Of a DNA stretch of 64,000 bases, positions 54,254 to 64,000 are shown piece after piece. This DNA is from Halictus rubicundus (Eukaryota > Arthropoda > Insecta > Hymenoptera > Halictidae), in assembly GCF_050948215.1 (NCBI RefSeq), contig NW_027488577.1, forward strand, positions 1 to 64,000, written 5' to 3'. The notes under the pieces were generated by a model. The model had not been told where the DNA came from and ran no database searches. It was given only the letters and a program-made list of their open reading frames with translations. Within the stretch, counting starts at the first letter, position 1. Every line of letters begins with the position of its first letter. Position numbers and translations under genes: made by a program.

Positions 54254-55000
54254 GGATAGGATAGGATAGGATAGGATAGGATAGGATAGGATAGGATAGG
54301 ATAGGATAGAGGATAGGATAGAGGATATGATAGGATAGAGGATAGGATAGGATAGAGGATAGAGGATAGGATAGGATAGAGGATAGGATAGGATTGAGGA
54401 TTGGATTGGATAGAGGATAGGATAAGATAGAGGATAGGATAGGATAGAGGATAGGTTAGGATTGAGGATAAGATAGGATTGAGGATAGGATAGGATTGAG
54501 GATAGGATAGGATAGAGGATAGGATAGGATAGAGGATAGGATAGAGGAAAGGATAAAGGATAGGATAGGATAGGGTAGGATAGGATAGGATAGGATTGGA
54601 TAGGATAGGATAGGATAGGATAGAGGATAGGATAGAGGATAGGATAAAGGATAGGATAGGATAGGATAGGATAGGATAGGATTGGATAGGATAGGATAGG
54701 ATAGGATAGAGGATAGGATAGGATAGGGAATAGGATAGGATAGAGGATAGGATAGGATAGAGGATTGGATAGGATAGAGGATAGGATAGGATAGAGGATA
54801 GGATAGGATTGAGGTTAGGATAGGATAGTGATATAGGATAGGATAGAGCATACGATAGAGGATAGGATAGGGTAGGATAGAGAATAGTATAGGATACATG
54901 GTATTATAGGGTAGAGGATAGGATAGGATAGAGGATAGGGTAGGGGATTGGATAGCATAGAGGATAGGATAGGATAGAGCATACGATAGAGGATAGGATA
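54254..55000 (+). repeat. Pentamer-run block, copy 1
   Basis: Contains GGATA runs at 54254-54308 (11 units), 54558-54622 (13 units, two imperfect) and 54649-54708 (12 units, one imperfect), then a gtgatatagg marker (54828) and catggtattatag near 54,898. It is repeated at 58.3-59.1 kb. The offset is 4,078 at the 13-unit run and 4,088 at gtgatatagg. Confidence 0.75.
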
Positions 55001-55259
55001 GAGGATAGGATAGGATTGAAGAGAAGATAGGATTGAGGATAGGATAGGATAGAGGATTGGATAGGATAGAGGATACTATAGGATAGATTATAGGATAGGA
55101 TTGAGGATAGGATAGGAATGAGGATAGGATAGGATTGAGGATAGGATTCGATAGAGGATAGGATAGATTAGAGGATAGGATAGGATAGAGGATAGGATAG
55201 GATAGAGGATAGTATAGGATATAGGATAGGATATGATAGAGTATAGGATAGGATAGAGG

Positions 55260-56400
55260 ATAGGATAGGATAGAGCATACGATAGAGGATAGGATAGGAT
55301 AGAGGATAGGAAAGGATAGAGGATACTATAGGATAGATTATAGGATAGGATTGAGGATAGCATAGGAATGAGGATAGGATAGGATAGGATAGAGGGTAGG
55401 ATACGATAAGAGGATAGGATAAGATAGAGGATAGGATAGAATAGAGGACAGGATAGGATAGAGGATAAGATAGGATAGAGGATAGGATAGGATAGTGGAT
55501 AGGATACGATAAAGGATAGGATATGATAGAGGATAGGTTAGGATTGAGGTTAGGATAGGATAGTGGATAGGATAGGATAGAGCATACGATAGAGGATAGG
55601 ATAGGGTAGGATAGAGAATAGTATAGGATACATGGTATTATAGGGTAGAGGATAGGATAGGATAGAGGATAGGATAGGATAGAGCATACGATAGAGGATA
55701 GGATAGAGGATAGGATAGAGGATTGGATAGGATAGAGGATAGGATAGGATAGAGGATAGGATTGGATTGAGGATAGATAGGATAGAGATAGAATAGGATA
55801 GAGGATAGGATAGCATAGAGGATAGGATAGGATAGAGGATAGGATATGATTGGGCATAGGATAGAGGATTGGATAGGATAGAAGATAGGATAGAGAAGAG
55901 GATAGGATAGAGGTTAGGATAGAGGATAGGATACGATAAGGGGATAGGATAGGACAGAGGATAGGATAGGATTTAGGATAGGATAGGATAGAGGATAGGA
56001 TAGGATACAGGATAGGATAGGATAGAGGATAGAATAGGATAGAGGATAGGATAGCATAGAGGATAGGATAGGATAGAGGATAGGATACGATAAGGGGATA
56101 GGATAGGACAGAGGATAGGATAGGATTTAGGATAGGATAGGATAGAGGATAGGATAGGATACAGGATAAGATAGGATAGAGGATAGAATAGGATAGAGGA
56201 TAGGATAGGATAGAGCATACGATAGAGGATAGGATAGGATAGAGGATAGGATAGGGGATTGGATAGGATAGAGGATAGGATAGGATAGAGCATACGATAG
56301 AGGATATGATAGGATAGAGAAGAGGATAGGATAGAGGATAGGATAGGATAGAGGATAGGATAGGATAGAGGATAGGATAGGATAGAGGATAGAATAGGAT
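55260..56400 (+). repeat. 3,792-bp duplication, copy 1
   Basis: Matches 59,052-60,000 at offset 3,792 in its left and central parts (gagcatacgatag, catggtattatagggtagg, gattgggcatagg, and cgataaggggatagg modules). Near 56,200 it joins material matching 53.1-53.4 kb at offset about 3,090. Confidence 0.68.
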
Positions 56401-56499
56401 AGAGCATAGGATAGGATTGAGGATTGGATTGGATAGAGGATAGGATAAGATAGAGGATAGGATAGGATAGAGGATAGGTTAGGATTGAGGATAGGATAG

Positions 56500-58220
56500 G
56501 ATAGGAATAGGATAGGATAGAGGATAGGATAGGACAGAGGATTGGATAGGATAGAGGATAGGATAGGATAGAGGATAGGATTGGATTGAGGATAGATAGG
56601 ATAGGATAGGATAGAGGATAGGATAGGATAGAGGATAGGATAGGATTGAGGATTGGATTGGATAGAGAATAGGATAATATAGAGGATAGGATAGGATAGA
56701 GGATAGGTTAGGATTGAGGATAGGATAGGATAGAGGATAGGATAGGATAGAGGAGAGGATAGGATAGACGATAGGATGGATAGAGGATACTATAGGATAG
56801 ACTATAGGATAGGATTGAGGATAGGATAGGATTGAGGATAGGATAGAATGGAGGACAGGATAGGATAGAGAATAGGATAGGATTGAGGATTGGATTGCAT
56901 AGAGGATAGGATAAGATAGAGGATAGGATACTATAGAGGATAGGTTAGGATTGAGGATAGGATAGGATGGAGGATAGGTTAGGATTGAGGATAGGATAGG
57001 ATAGAGCATACGATAGAGGATAGGATAGGATAGAGGAGTGGATAGGATAGAGGATAGCATAGGATAGAGGATAGGATAGGATAGAGGATTGGATAGGATA
57101 GAGGATAGGATACTATAGAGGATAGGATAGGATAGAGGATAGGATAGGATAGAGGATAGGATAGGATAGAGGATGGGTTAGGATTGAGGATAGGATACGA
57201 TTGAGGATAGGATAGGATAGAGGATAGGATAGGATAGAGTATAGGATAGGATACAGGATAGGATAGAGGATAGGATAGAGGATAGGATAGGATAGGATAG
57301 GATAGGATAGAGGATAGGATAGAATAGAGGATAGGATACGATAGAAGATACGATATTATAGAGGAATGGATAGGATAGAGGATAGGATAGAGGGTAGGAT
57401 ACGATAAGAGGATAGGATACGATCGAGGATAGGATAGGATTGAGGATAGGATAGGATAGAGGATAGGATAGGATAGAAGAGAGGATAGGATAGAGGATAG
57501 GATAAGATAGAAGATAGGATAGAATGGAGGACAGGATAGGATAGAGGATAGGATACGATAGAAGATACGATATTATAGAGGAAAGGATAGGATAGAGGAT
57601 TGGATAGGACACAGGATAGGATAGGGGATTGGATAGGATAGAGGATAGAATACGATAGAGGATAGGATAGGATAGAGGATAGGATAGGATAGAGGATAGG
57701 ATATGATAGAGGAGAGGATAGGGCTGAGGATAGGATAGTATAGGATAGTGGATAGGTTAGGATAGAGCATACGATAGAGGATAGGATAGGATAGGATAGA
57801 GAATAGGATAGGATACATGGTATTATAGAGTAAAGGATAGGATAGGGTAGCTGATAGGATAGGGGATTGGATAGGATAGAGGATAGGATAGGATAGAGCA
57901 TACGATAGAGGATAGGATAGGATAGAGGATAGGATAGGGGATTGGATAGGATAGAGGATAGGATAGGATAGAGCATACGATAGAGGATAGGATAGGATAG
58001 AGAAGAGGATAGGATAGAGGATAGGATAGGATAGAGGATAGGATAGGATAGAGAAGAGGATAGGATAGAGGATAGGATAGGATAGAGGATAGGATAGGAT
58101 AGAGGATAGGATAGGATAGAGGATAGAATAGGATAGAGCATAGGATAGGATTGAGGATTGGATTGGATAGAGGATAGGATAAGATAGAGGATAGGATAGG
58201 ATAGAGGATAGGTTAGGATT
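56500..58220 (+). repeat. About 4,780-bp duplication, copy 2
   Basis: Marker-for-marker copy of 51,800-53,420 (offset 4,782 at gactatagg and gaggagtggatagg, 4,775 at gggtagctgatagg). The seven-base shift reflects small indels in between. Confidence 0.75.
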
Positions 58221-58331
58221 GAGGATAGGATAGGATAGGAATAGGATAGGATAGAGGATAGGATAGGATAGAGGATAGGATAGGATAGAGGATAGGATAG
58301 GATAGGATAGGATAGGATAGAATAGGATAGA

Positions 58332-59100
58332 GGATAGGATAGGATAGGATAGGATAGGATAGGATAGGATAGGATAGGATAGGATAGAGGATAGGATAGA
58401 GGATATGATAGGATAGAGGATAGGATAGGATAGAGGATAGAGGATAGGATAGGATAGAGGATAGGATAGGATTGAGGATTGGATTGGATAGAGGATAGGA
58501 TAAGATAGAGGATAGGATAGGATAGAGGATAGGTTAGGATTGAGGATAAGATAGGATTGAGGATAGGATAGGATTGAGGATAGGATAGGATAGAGGATAG
58601 GATAGGATAGAGGATAGGATAGAGGAAAGGATAAAGGATAGGATAGGATAGGATAGGATAGGATAGGATAGGATTGGATAGGATAGGATAGGATAGGATA
58701 GAGGATAGGATAGAGGATAGGATAAAGGATAGGATAGGATAGGATAGGATAGGATAGGATTGGATAGGATAGGATAGGATAGGATAGGATAGGATAGAGG
58801 ATAGGATAGGATAGGGAATAGGATAGGATAGAGGATAGGATAGGATAGAGGATTGGATAGGATAGAGGATAGGATAGGATAGAGGATAGGATAGGATTGA
58901 GGTTAGGATAGGATAGTGATATAGGATAGGATAGAGCATACGATAGAGGATAGGATAGGGTAGGATAGAGAATAGTATAGGATACATGGTATTATAGGGT
59001 AGAGGATAGGATAGGATAGAGGATAGGATAGGGGATTGGATAGCATAGAGGATAGGATAGGATAGAGCATACGATAGAGGATAGGATAGGATAGAGGATA
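58332..59100 (+). repeat. Pentamer-run block, copy 2
   Basis: GGATA runs at 58332-58386 (11 units), 58636-58700 (13) and 58727-58796 (14), then gtgatatagg at 58916. The last run is two pentamers longer than its partner at 54649-54708, which accounts exactly for the offset change from 4,078 to 4,088. Confidence 0.78.
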
Positions 59101-60050
59101 GGAAAGGATAGAGGATACTATAGGATAGATTATAGGATAGGATTGAGGATAGCATAGGAATGAGGATAGGATAGGATAGGATAGAGGGTAGGATACGATA
59201 AGAGGATAGGATAAGATAGAGGATAGGATAGAATAGAGGACAGGATAGGATAGAGGATAAGATAGGATAGAGGATAGGATAGGATAGTGGATAGGATACG
59301 ATAAAGGATAGGATATGATAGAGGATAGGTTAGGATTGAGGTTAGGATAGGATAGTGGATAGGATAGGATAGAGCATACGATAGAGGATAGGATAGGGTA
59401 GGATAGAGAATAGTATAGGATACATGGTATTATAGGGTAGAGGATAGGATAGGATAGAGGATAGGATAGGATAGAGCATACGATAGAGGATAGGATAGAG
59501 GATAGGATAGAGGATTGGATAGGATAGAGGATAGGATAGGATAGAGGATAGGATTGGATTGAGGATAGATAGGATAGAGATAGAATAGGATAGAGGGTAG
59601 GATAGCATAGAGGATAGGATAGGATAGAGGATAGGATATGATTGGGCATAGGATAGAGGATTGGATAGGATAGAAGATAGGATAGAGAAGAGGATAGGAT
59701 AGAGGTTAGGATAGAGGATAGGATACGATAAGGGGATAGGATAGGACAGAGGATAGGATAGGATTTAGGATAGGATAGGATAGAGGATAGGATAGGATAC
59801 AGGATAGGATAGGATAGAGGATAGAATAGGATAGAGGATAGGATAGCATAGAGGATAGGATAGGATAGAGGATAGGATACGATAAGGGGATAGGATAGGA
59901 CAGAGGATAGGATAGGATTTAGGATAGGATAGGATAGAGGATAGGATAGGATACAGGATAAGATAGGATAGAGGATAGAATAGGATAGAGGATAGGATAG
60001 CATAGAGGATAGGATAGGATAGAGGATAGAATAGGATAGAGGATAGGATA
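59052..60050 (+). repeat. 3,792-bp duplication, copy 2
   Basis: Right partner of 55,260-56,250. It ends in repeated gatagcatagagg monomers near 60,000-60,055, just before the change to domain-3 texture. Confidence 0.68.
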
Positions 60051-60454
60051 GCATAGAGGAGAGGATAGGATAGAGGATAGGATAGGATTGAGGAGAGGAT
60101 AGGATATGAGATTGGATAGGATAGAGGATAGGATTGGATAGAGGATAGGATAGGATAGAGGATAGGATAGGATAGAGGATAGGATTCGATATTATAGAGG
60201 AAAGGATAGGATAGTGAATAGGATAGGATAGAGGATAGGAAAGAGGATATGATAGAGGATAGGATACGATAAGAGGATAGGAAAGGATAGAGGAGAGGAT
60301 AGGATAGGATTGAGGAGAGGATAGGATTGAGGATAGGATAGGATAGAGGATTGGATAAGATAGAGGATACTATACAATAGAGGATAGGATAGGATAGAGG
60401 ATAGGATAGGATAGAAAATGGGATAGGATAGAGGATAGGATAGGATAGGATAGA

Positions 60455-60762
60455 GGATAGGATAGGATGGAGGATAGGATAGGATAGAGGATAACATAGG
60501 GGATTGGATAGGATAGAGGATGGGAGACGATGGAGGATAGGATAGGATTGATGATAGGATAGGAAATATTACAGGATAGGATACAGGATACGATATTATA
60601 GAGGATAGGATAGGATAGAGGATAGGATAGGATGGAGGATAGGATAGGATAGAGGATAGCATAGGATAGAGGATAGGATAGGATATAGGATAGGATAGGA
60701 TAGAGGAGAGGATAGAGGATAGGATAGAGGATTGGATAGGATAGAGGATATTATAGGATAGA
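60455..60762 (+). repeat. 308-bp duplication, copy 1
   Basis: The block with aacatagggg (60492), gggagacgatgg, gattgatgatagg and gaaatattacagg (60563) recurs 308 bp later. A later, more diverged relative with gaaagattacagg lies near 63,827. Confidence 0.78.
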
Positions 60763-61013
60763 GGATAGGATAGGATGGAGGATAGGATAGGATAGAGGAT
60801 AACATAGGGGATTGGATAGGATAGAGGATGGGAGACGATGGAGGATAGGATAGGATTGATGATAGGATAGGAAATATTACAGGATAGGATACAGGATACG
60901 ATATTATAGAGGATAGGATAGGATAGAGGATAGGATAGGATGGAGGATAGGATAGGATAGAGGATAGCATAGGATAGAGGATAGGATAGGATATAGGATA
61001 GGATAGGATAGAG
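60763..61013 (+). repeat. 308-bp duplication, copy 2
   Basis: Right partner (aacatagggg at about 60,801, gaaatattacagg at 60,871). Similarity ends near 61,013, where tacaggatacgatattatag follows in place of gaggagaggatagagg. Confidence 0.75.
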
Positions 61014-63477
61014 GATAGGATAGGATACAGGATACGATATTATAGAGGATACGATATTATAGAGGATAGGATAGGATAGAGGATAGGATAGGATAGAGGA
61101 TAGGATAGGATTGAGGATAGGATAGGAAAGAGGACAGGATGGGATACAGGATACGATATTATAGAGGATACGATATTGTAGAGGATAGGATAGGGTAGAG
61201 GATAGGATAGGATAGAGGATAGGATAGGATAGAGGAGAGGATAGGAGAGAGGATAGGATAGGACAGAGAATAGGATAGGATAGAGGATAGGATAGGATAT
61301 AGGATAGGATAGGATAGAGGATAGGATAGGATAGAGGATAGGATAGGATAGAGGATTGGATATGATAGAGGATACCAAAGGATAGAGGATAGAATAGGAT
61401 TGTGGATAGGATAGGAAAGAGGACAGGATAGGATACAGGATACGATATTATAGAGGATACGATATTGTAGAGGATAGGATAGAGGATAGGATAGGATAGA
61501 GGAGAGGATAGGAGAGAGGATAGGATAGGACAGAGGATAGGATAGGATAGAGGATAGGATAGGATAGAGGATAGGATAGGATAGGATAGAGGATAGGATA
61601 GGATAGAGGATAGGATAGGATAGAGGATAGGATAGGATAGAGGATAGTATAGGATAGAGGATAGGATAGGATAGAGGATAGGATAGGATAGAGGATAGGA
61701 TAGGATAGACGAAACGATAGGATTGAGGATAGGATAGGAAAGAGGACAGGGTAGGATACAGGATACGATATTATAGAGGATACGAAATTATAGAGGATAG
61801 GATAGGATAGAGGATAGGATAGGATAGAGGATAGGATAGGATAGAGGATAGGATAGGATAGAGGATAGGATAGGATAGAGGATAGGATAGGATAGAGGAT
61901 AGGATACGGATAGAGGATAGGATACGGATAGAGGATAGGATAGGATAGAGGATAGGATAGAGGATAGGATAGAGGATTGGATAGGTTAGAGGATATTATA
62001 GGATAGAGGATAGAATAGGATGGAGAATAGGATAGGATAGAGGATAACATAGGGGATTGGATAGGATAGAGGATAGGATACGATAGAGGATAGGATAGGA
62101 TAGAGGATAGGATAGGATAGAGGATAGGATAGGATAGTGGATAGGATAGCATAGAGGATAGGATACGATAGAGGATAGGATAGGATATAGGATAGGATAG
62201 GATAGAGGATAGGATAGGATAGAGGATAGGATAGGATAGAGGATTGGATAGGATAGAGGATACCATAGGATAGACGATAGGATAGGATTGAGGATAGGAT
62301 AGGAAAGAGGACAGGATAGGTTACAGGATACGATATTATAGAGGATACGATATTGTAGAGGCTAGGATAGGATAGAGGATAGGATAGGATAGAGGATAGG
62401 ATAGGATAGAGGATAGGATAGGATAGAGGATAGGATAGGATAGAGGATAGGATAGGATAGAGGATAGGATAGGATAGAGGATAGGATAGGATAGAGGATA
62501 GGATAGGATAGAGGAGAGAATAGAGGATAGGATAGAGGATTGGATAGGATAGAGGATATTATATTATAGAGGATAGGATAGGATGGAGGATAGGATAGGA
62601 TAGAGGATAGCATAGGATAGAGGATAGGATAGGATATAGGATAGGATAGGATAGAGGATAGGATAGGATACAGGATACGATATTATAGAGGATACGATAT
62701 TATAGAGGATAGGATACGATAGAGGATAGGATAGGATAGAGGATAGGAGACGATAGAGGATAGGATAGGATAGAGGATAGGATAGGATAGAGGATATTAT
62801 ACGATAGAGGATAGGATAGGATAGAGGATAGGATATTGTAGAGGATAGGATACGATAGAGGATTGGATAGGATAGAGGATAGGATAGGATAGAGGATAGG
62901 ATAGGATAGAGGATAGGATACGATAGAGGATAGGATAGGATATAGGATAGGATAGGCTAGAGGATAGGATAGGATAGAGGATAGGATAGGATAGAGGATT
63001 GGATAGGATAGAGGATACCATAGGATAGACGATACGATAGGATTGAGGATAGGATAGGAAAGAGGACAGGGTAGGATACAGGATACGATATTATAGAGGA
63101 TACGAAATTATAGAGGATAGGATAGGATAGAGGATAGGATAGGATAGAGGATAGGATAGGATAGAGGATAGGATAGCATAGAGGATAGGATAGGATAGAG
63201 GATAGGATAGGATGGAGGATAAGATAGAGGATTGGATAGAATAGAAGACAGGATACGATAGAGGATAGGATATGATAGAGGATAGGATAGGATATGAGAT
63301 TGGATAGGATAGAGGATGCGATAGGATAGAGGATAGGAGAGGATAGAGGATCTGATAGGATAGAGGATAGTATAGGATACAGGATAGGATAGGATAGAGG
63401 ATAGGACAGGATAGAGGATAGGATAGGATAGAGGATAGGATAGAGGATAGGATACGGATAGAGGATAGGATAGGATA

Positions 63478-63655
63478 GCGGATAGGATAGTATGGAGTAT
63501 ACGATAGAATTGAGGATAGGATAGGGTTGAGGATACGATAGGATAGAGGATAGGATAGGATAGAGGATAGGATACGGTAGAGGATAGGCTAGAGAATAGG
63601 ATAGGATAGAGGATAGGGGATTGGATCGGATACAGGATAGGAGACGGTAGAGGAT
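63478..63655 (+). repeat. Diverged cassette, distant relative
   Basis: Starts at gcggatagg and keeps gatggagtatacg, gaattgagg, gggttgagg, ggattggatcgg and ggagacggtagagg in order, but lacks the gagttttgg head, the gatcgagg piece and the gatatataatagg piece. It links domain 3 to domain 1. Two further partial relatives are at 3716-3830 and 4692-4806. Confidence 0.7.
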
Positions 63656-64000
63656 TGGATAGGATAGAGGATAGGATAGGATAGAGGATATTATAGGATA
63701 GAGGATATAATAGGATGGAGGATATAATAGGATAGAGGATAAGATAAGATAGAGGATAACATAGGGGATTGGATAGGATAGAGGATAGGAGACGATAGAT
63801 TATAGGATAGGATTGATGATAGGATAGGAAAGATTACAGGATAGGATACAGGATACGATATTATAGAGGATAGGATACGATAGAGGATAGGATACGGATA
63901 GAGGATAGGATAGGATAGAGGAGAGGATAGAGGATAGGATAGAGGATTGGATAGGATAGAGGATATTATAGGATAGAGGATAGGATAGGATGGTGGATAG

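Larger units (their letters stand above)
44900..60150 (+). repeat. Domain 2: diverged array with pure pentamer runs
   Basis: Still GGATA-based and in the same orientation, but with more variant monomers. It is marked by gagcatacgatagagg (about 30 places), gattgagg, gataagagg, catggtattatag, gtggataggaaagg and gagaataggttagg. It has pure GGATA stretches that are absent from domains 1 and 3. Larger duplications in it do not cross into domain 1. Confidence 0.8.
1..64000 (+). repeat. Giant GGATA-based 17-bp satellite array (whole window)
   Basis: Every line of the window is built from GGATA pentamers and the heptamer GGATAGA. The commonest arrangement is two pentamers plus one heptamer, giving the 17-mer GGATAGGATAGGATAGA. 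Its ideal composition is 7 G, 7 A, 3 T and no C, so the two strands are extremely asymmetric. Orientation is the same throughout: no stretch shows the TATCC-rich complement on the + strand. No transposon, gene-like or unique sequence interrupts it, and both window ends lie inside the array. Such arrays are known from eukaryotic heterochromatin. Human satellite III is a comparable pentamer-derived array, but its unit (GGAAT) is different, and I do not recognise a named family here. The function, if any, is unknown. Confidence 0.98.
60150..64000 (+). repeat. Domain 3: domain-1-like array with private variants
   Basis: The module ggacagg, tacagg, gatacgatattatag returns, but with private forms: cgatattgtagagg (about 61,163, 61,448 and 62,347), gaaatattacagg (60563, 60871), tacgaaattatagagg (61,781 and 63,101) and 18-bp monomers with an extra G in gatacggatagagg (near 61,905, 61,923, 63,432 and 63,892). 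The ggacagg modules are spaced irregularly (about 288, 322, 566 and 756 bp). The array continues past the window end. Confidence 0.75.

Noticed and set aside
1..64000. CRISPR array
   Set aside because: Repeats are contiguous with no unique spacers, and the monomer is 17 bp and internally repetitive.
1..64000. Telomeric repeat
   Set aside because: GGATA does not match known telomere units (TTAGGG, TTTAGGG, TTAGG and similar), and the HOR organisation and variant load are unlike a telomere tract.
1..64000. Transposon or retroelement insertion
   Set aside because: I looked for terminal repeats, target-site duplications, poly(A) tails and any stretch of non-satellite sequence longer than a few tens of bases; none was seen.
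1..64000. Human satellite II/III or the (GATA)n Bkm repeat
   Set aside because: The human pentamer is GGAAT and Bkm is a tetramer. GGATA with a GA every 17 bp is neither, though all are simple-repeat-derived.
1..64000. Novel gene system or defence island
   Set aside because: There is no non-repetitive coding sequence on either strand that could host one. The novelty here lies in the satellite architecture.

Overview
The whole 64 kb window is one uninterrupted, single-orientation satellite DNA array. I find no supportable gene, RNA gene, transposon or unique sequence in it. The building block on the + strand is the pentamer GGATA, usually three in a row followed by GA. This gives a 17-bp monomer, GGATAGGATAGGATAGA. 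The + strand is therefore almost entirely G and A with some T, and C occurs only at variant positions. The - strand (consensus TCTATCCTATCCTATCC) has no stop codon in any frame, so it shows many long but spurious ORFs. A gene-free array of this size with nested near-identical duplications points to eukaryotic heterochromatin (pericentromeric, centromeric, subtelomeric or sex/B-chromosome type) from a long-read assembly. The lineage cannot be read from this sequence. The array runs off both ends of the window.

Layout. Domain 1 (1 to about 44,900) is an ordered 17-mer array organised by stacked direct duplications. Named by spacing, these are 1,407 bp (121-2935), 976 bp (3135-5100), 1,292 bp (5570-8165), 1,350 + 1,010 = 2,360 bp (8440-13070), 5,635 bp (12871-23868), 1,687 bp (32978-36351) and a second 1,292 bp pair (37200-39783). 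On top of these lies a long-range duplication: 1985-25480 reappears as a shortened version at 25550-41124. The offset between the two drops stepwise (23,565 / 22,068 / 20,776 / 19,698 / 15,627 bp) as internal duplications are present or absent. 41125-44900 is a mosaic of the same modules.

Domain 2 (about 44,900 to 60,150) has a different texture: more diverged monomers, pure GGATA runs of up to 33 units, signature variants such as gagcatacgatagagg and catggtattatag, and its own duplications (1,724, about 4,780, about 4,080 and 3,792 bp). Domain 3 (about 60,150 to 64,000) returns to domain-1-like monomers, with private variants and a 308-bp duplication.

Nothing here acts together as genes. 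What the window offers is the history of a satellite: amplification of variant monomers, nested segmental duplication, and copy-number change in steps of 17 bp in domain 1 and 5 bp in domain 2. All boundaries of duplicated blocks are read by eye from marker variants and are good to a few tens of bases. Offsets measured between exact markers are more precise.
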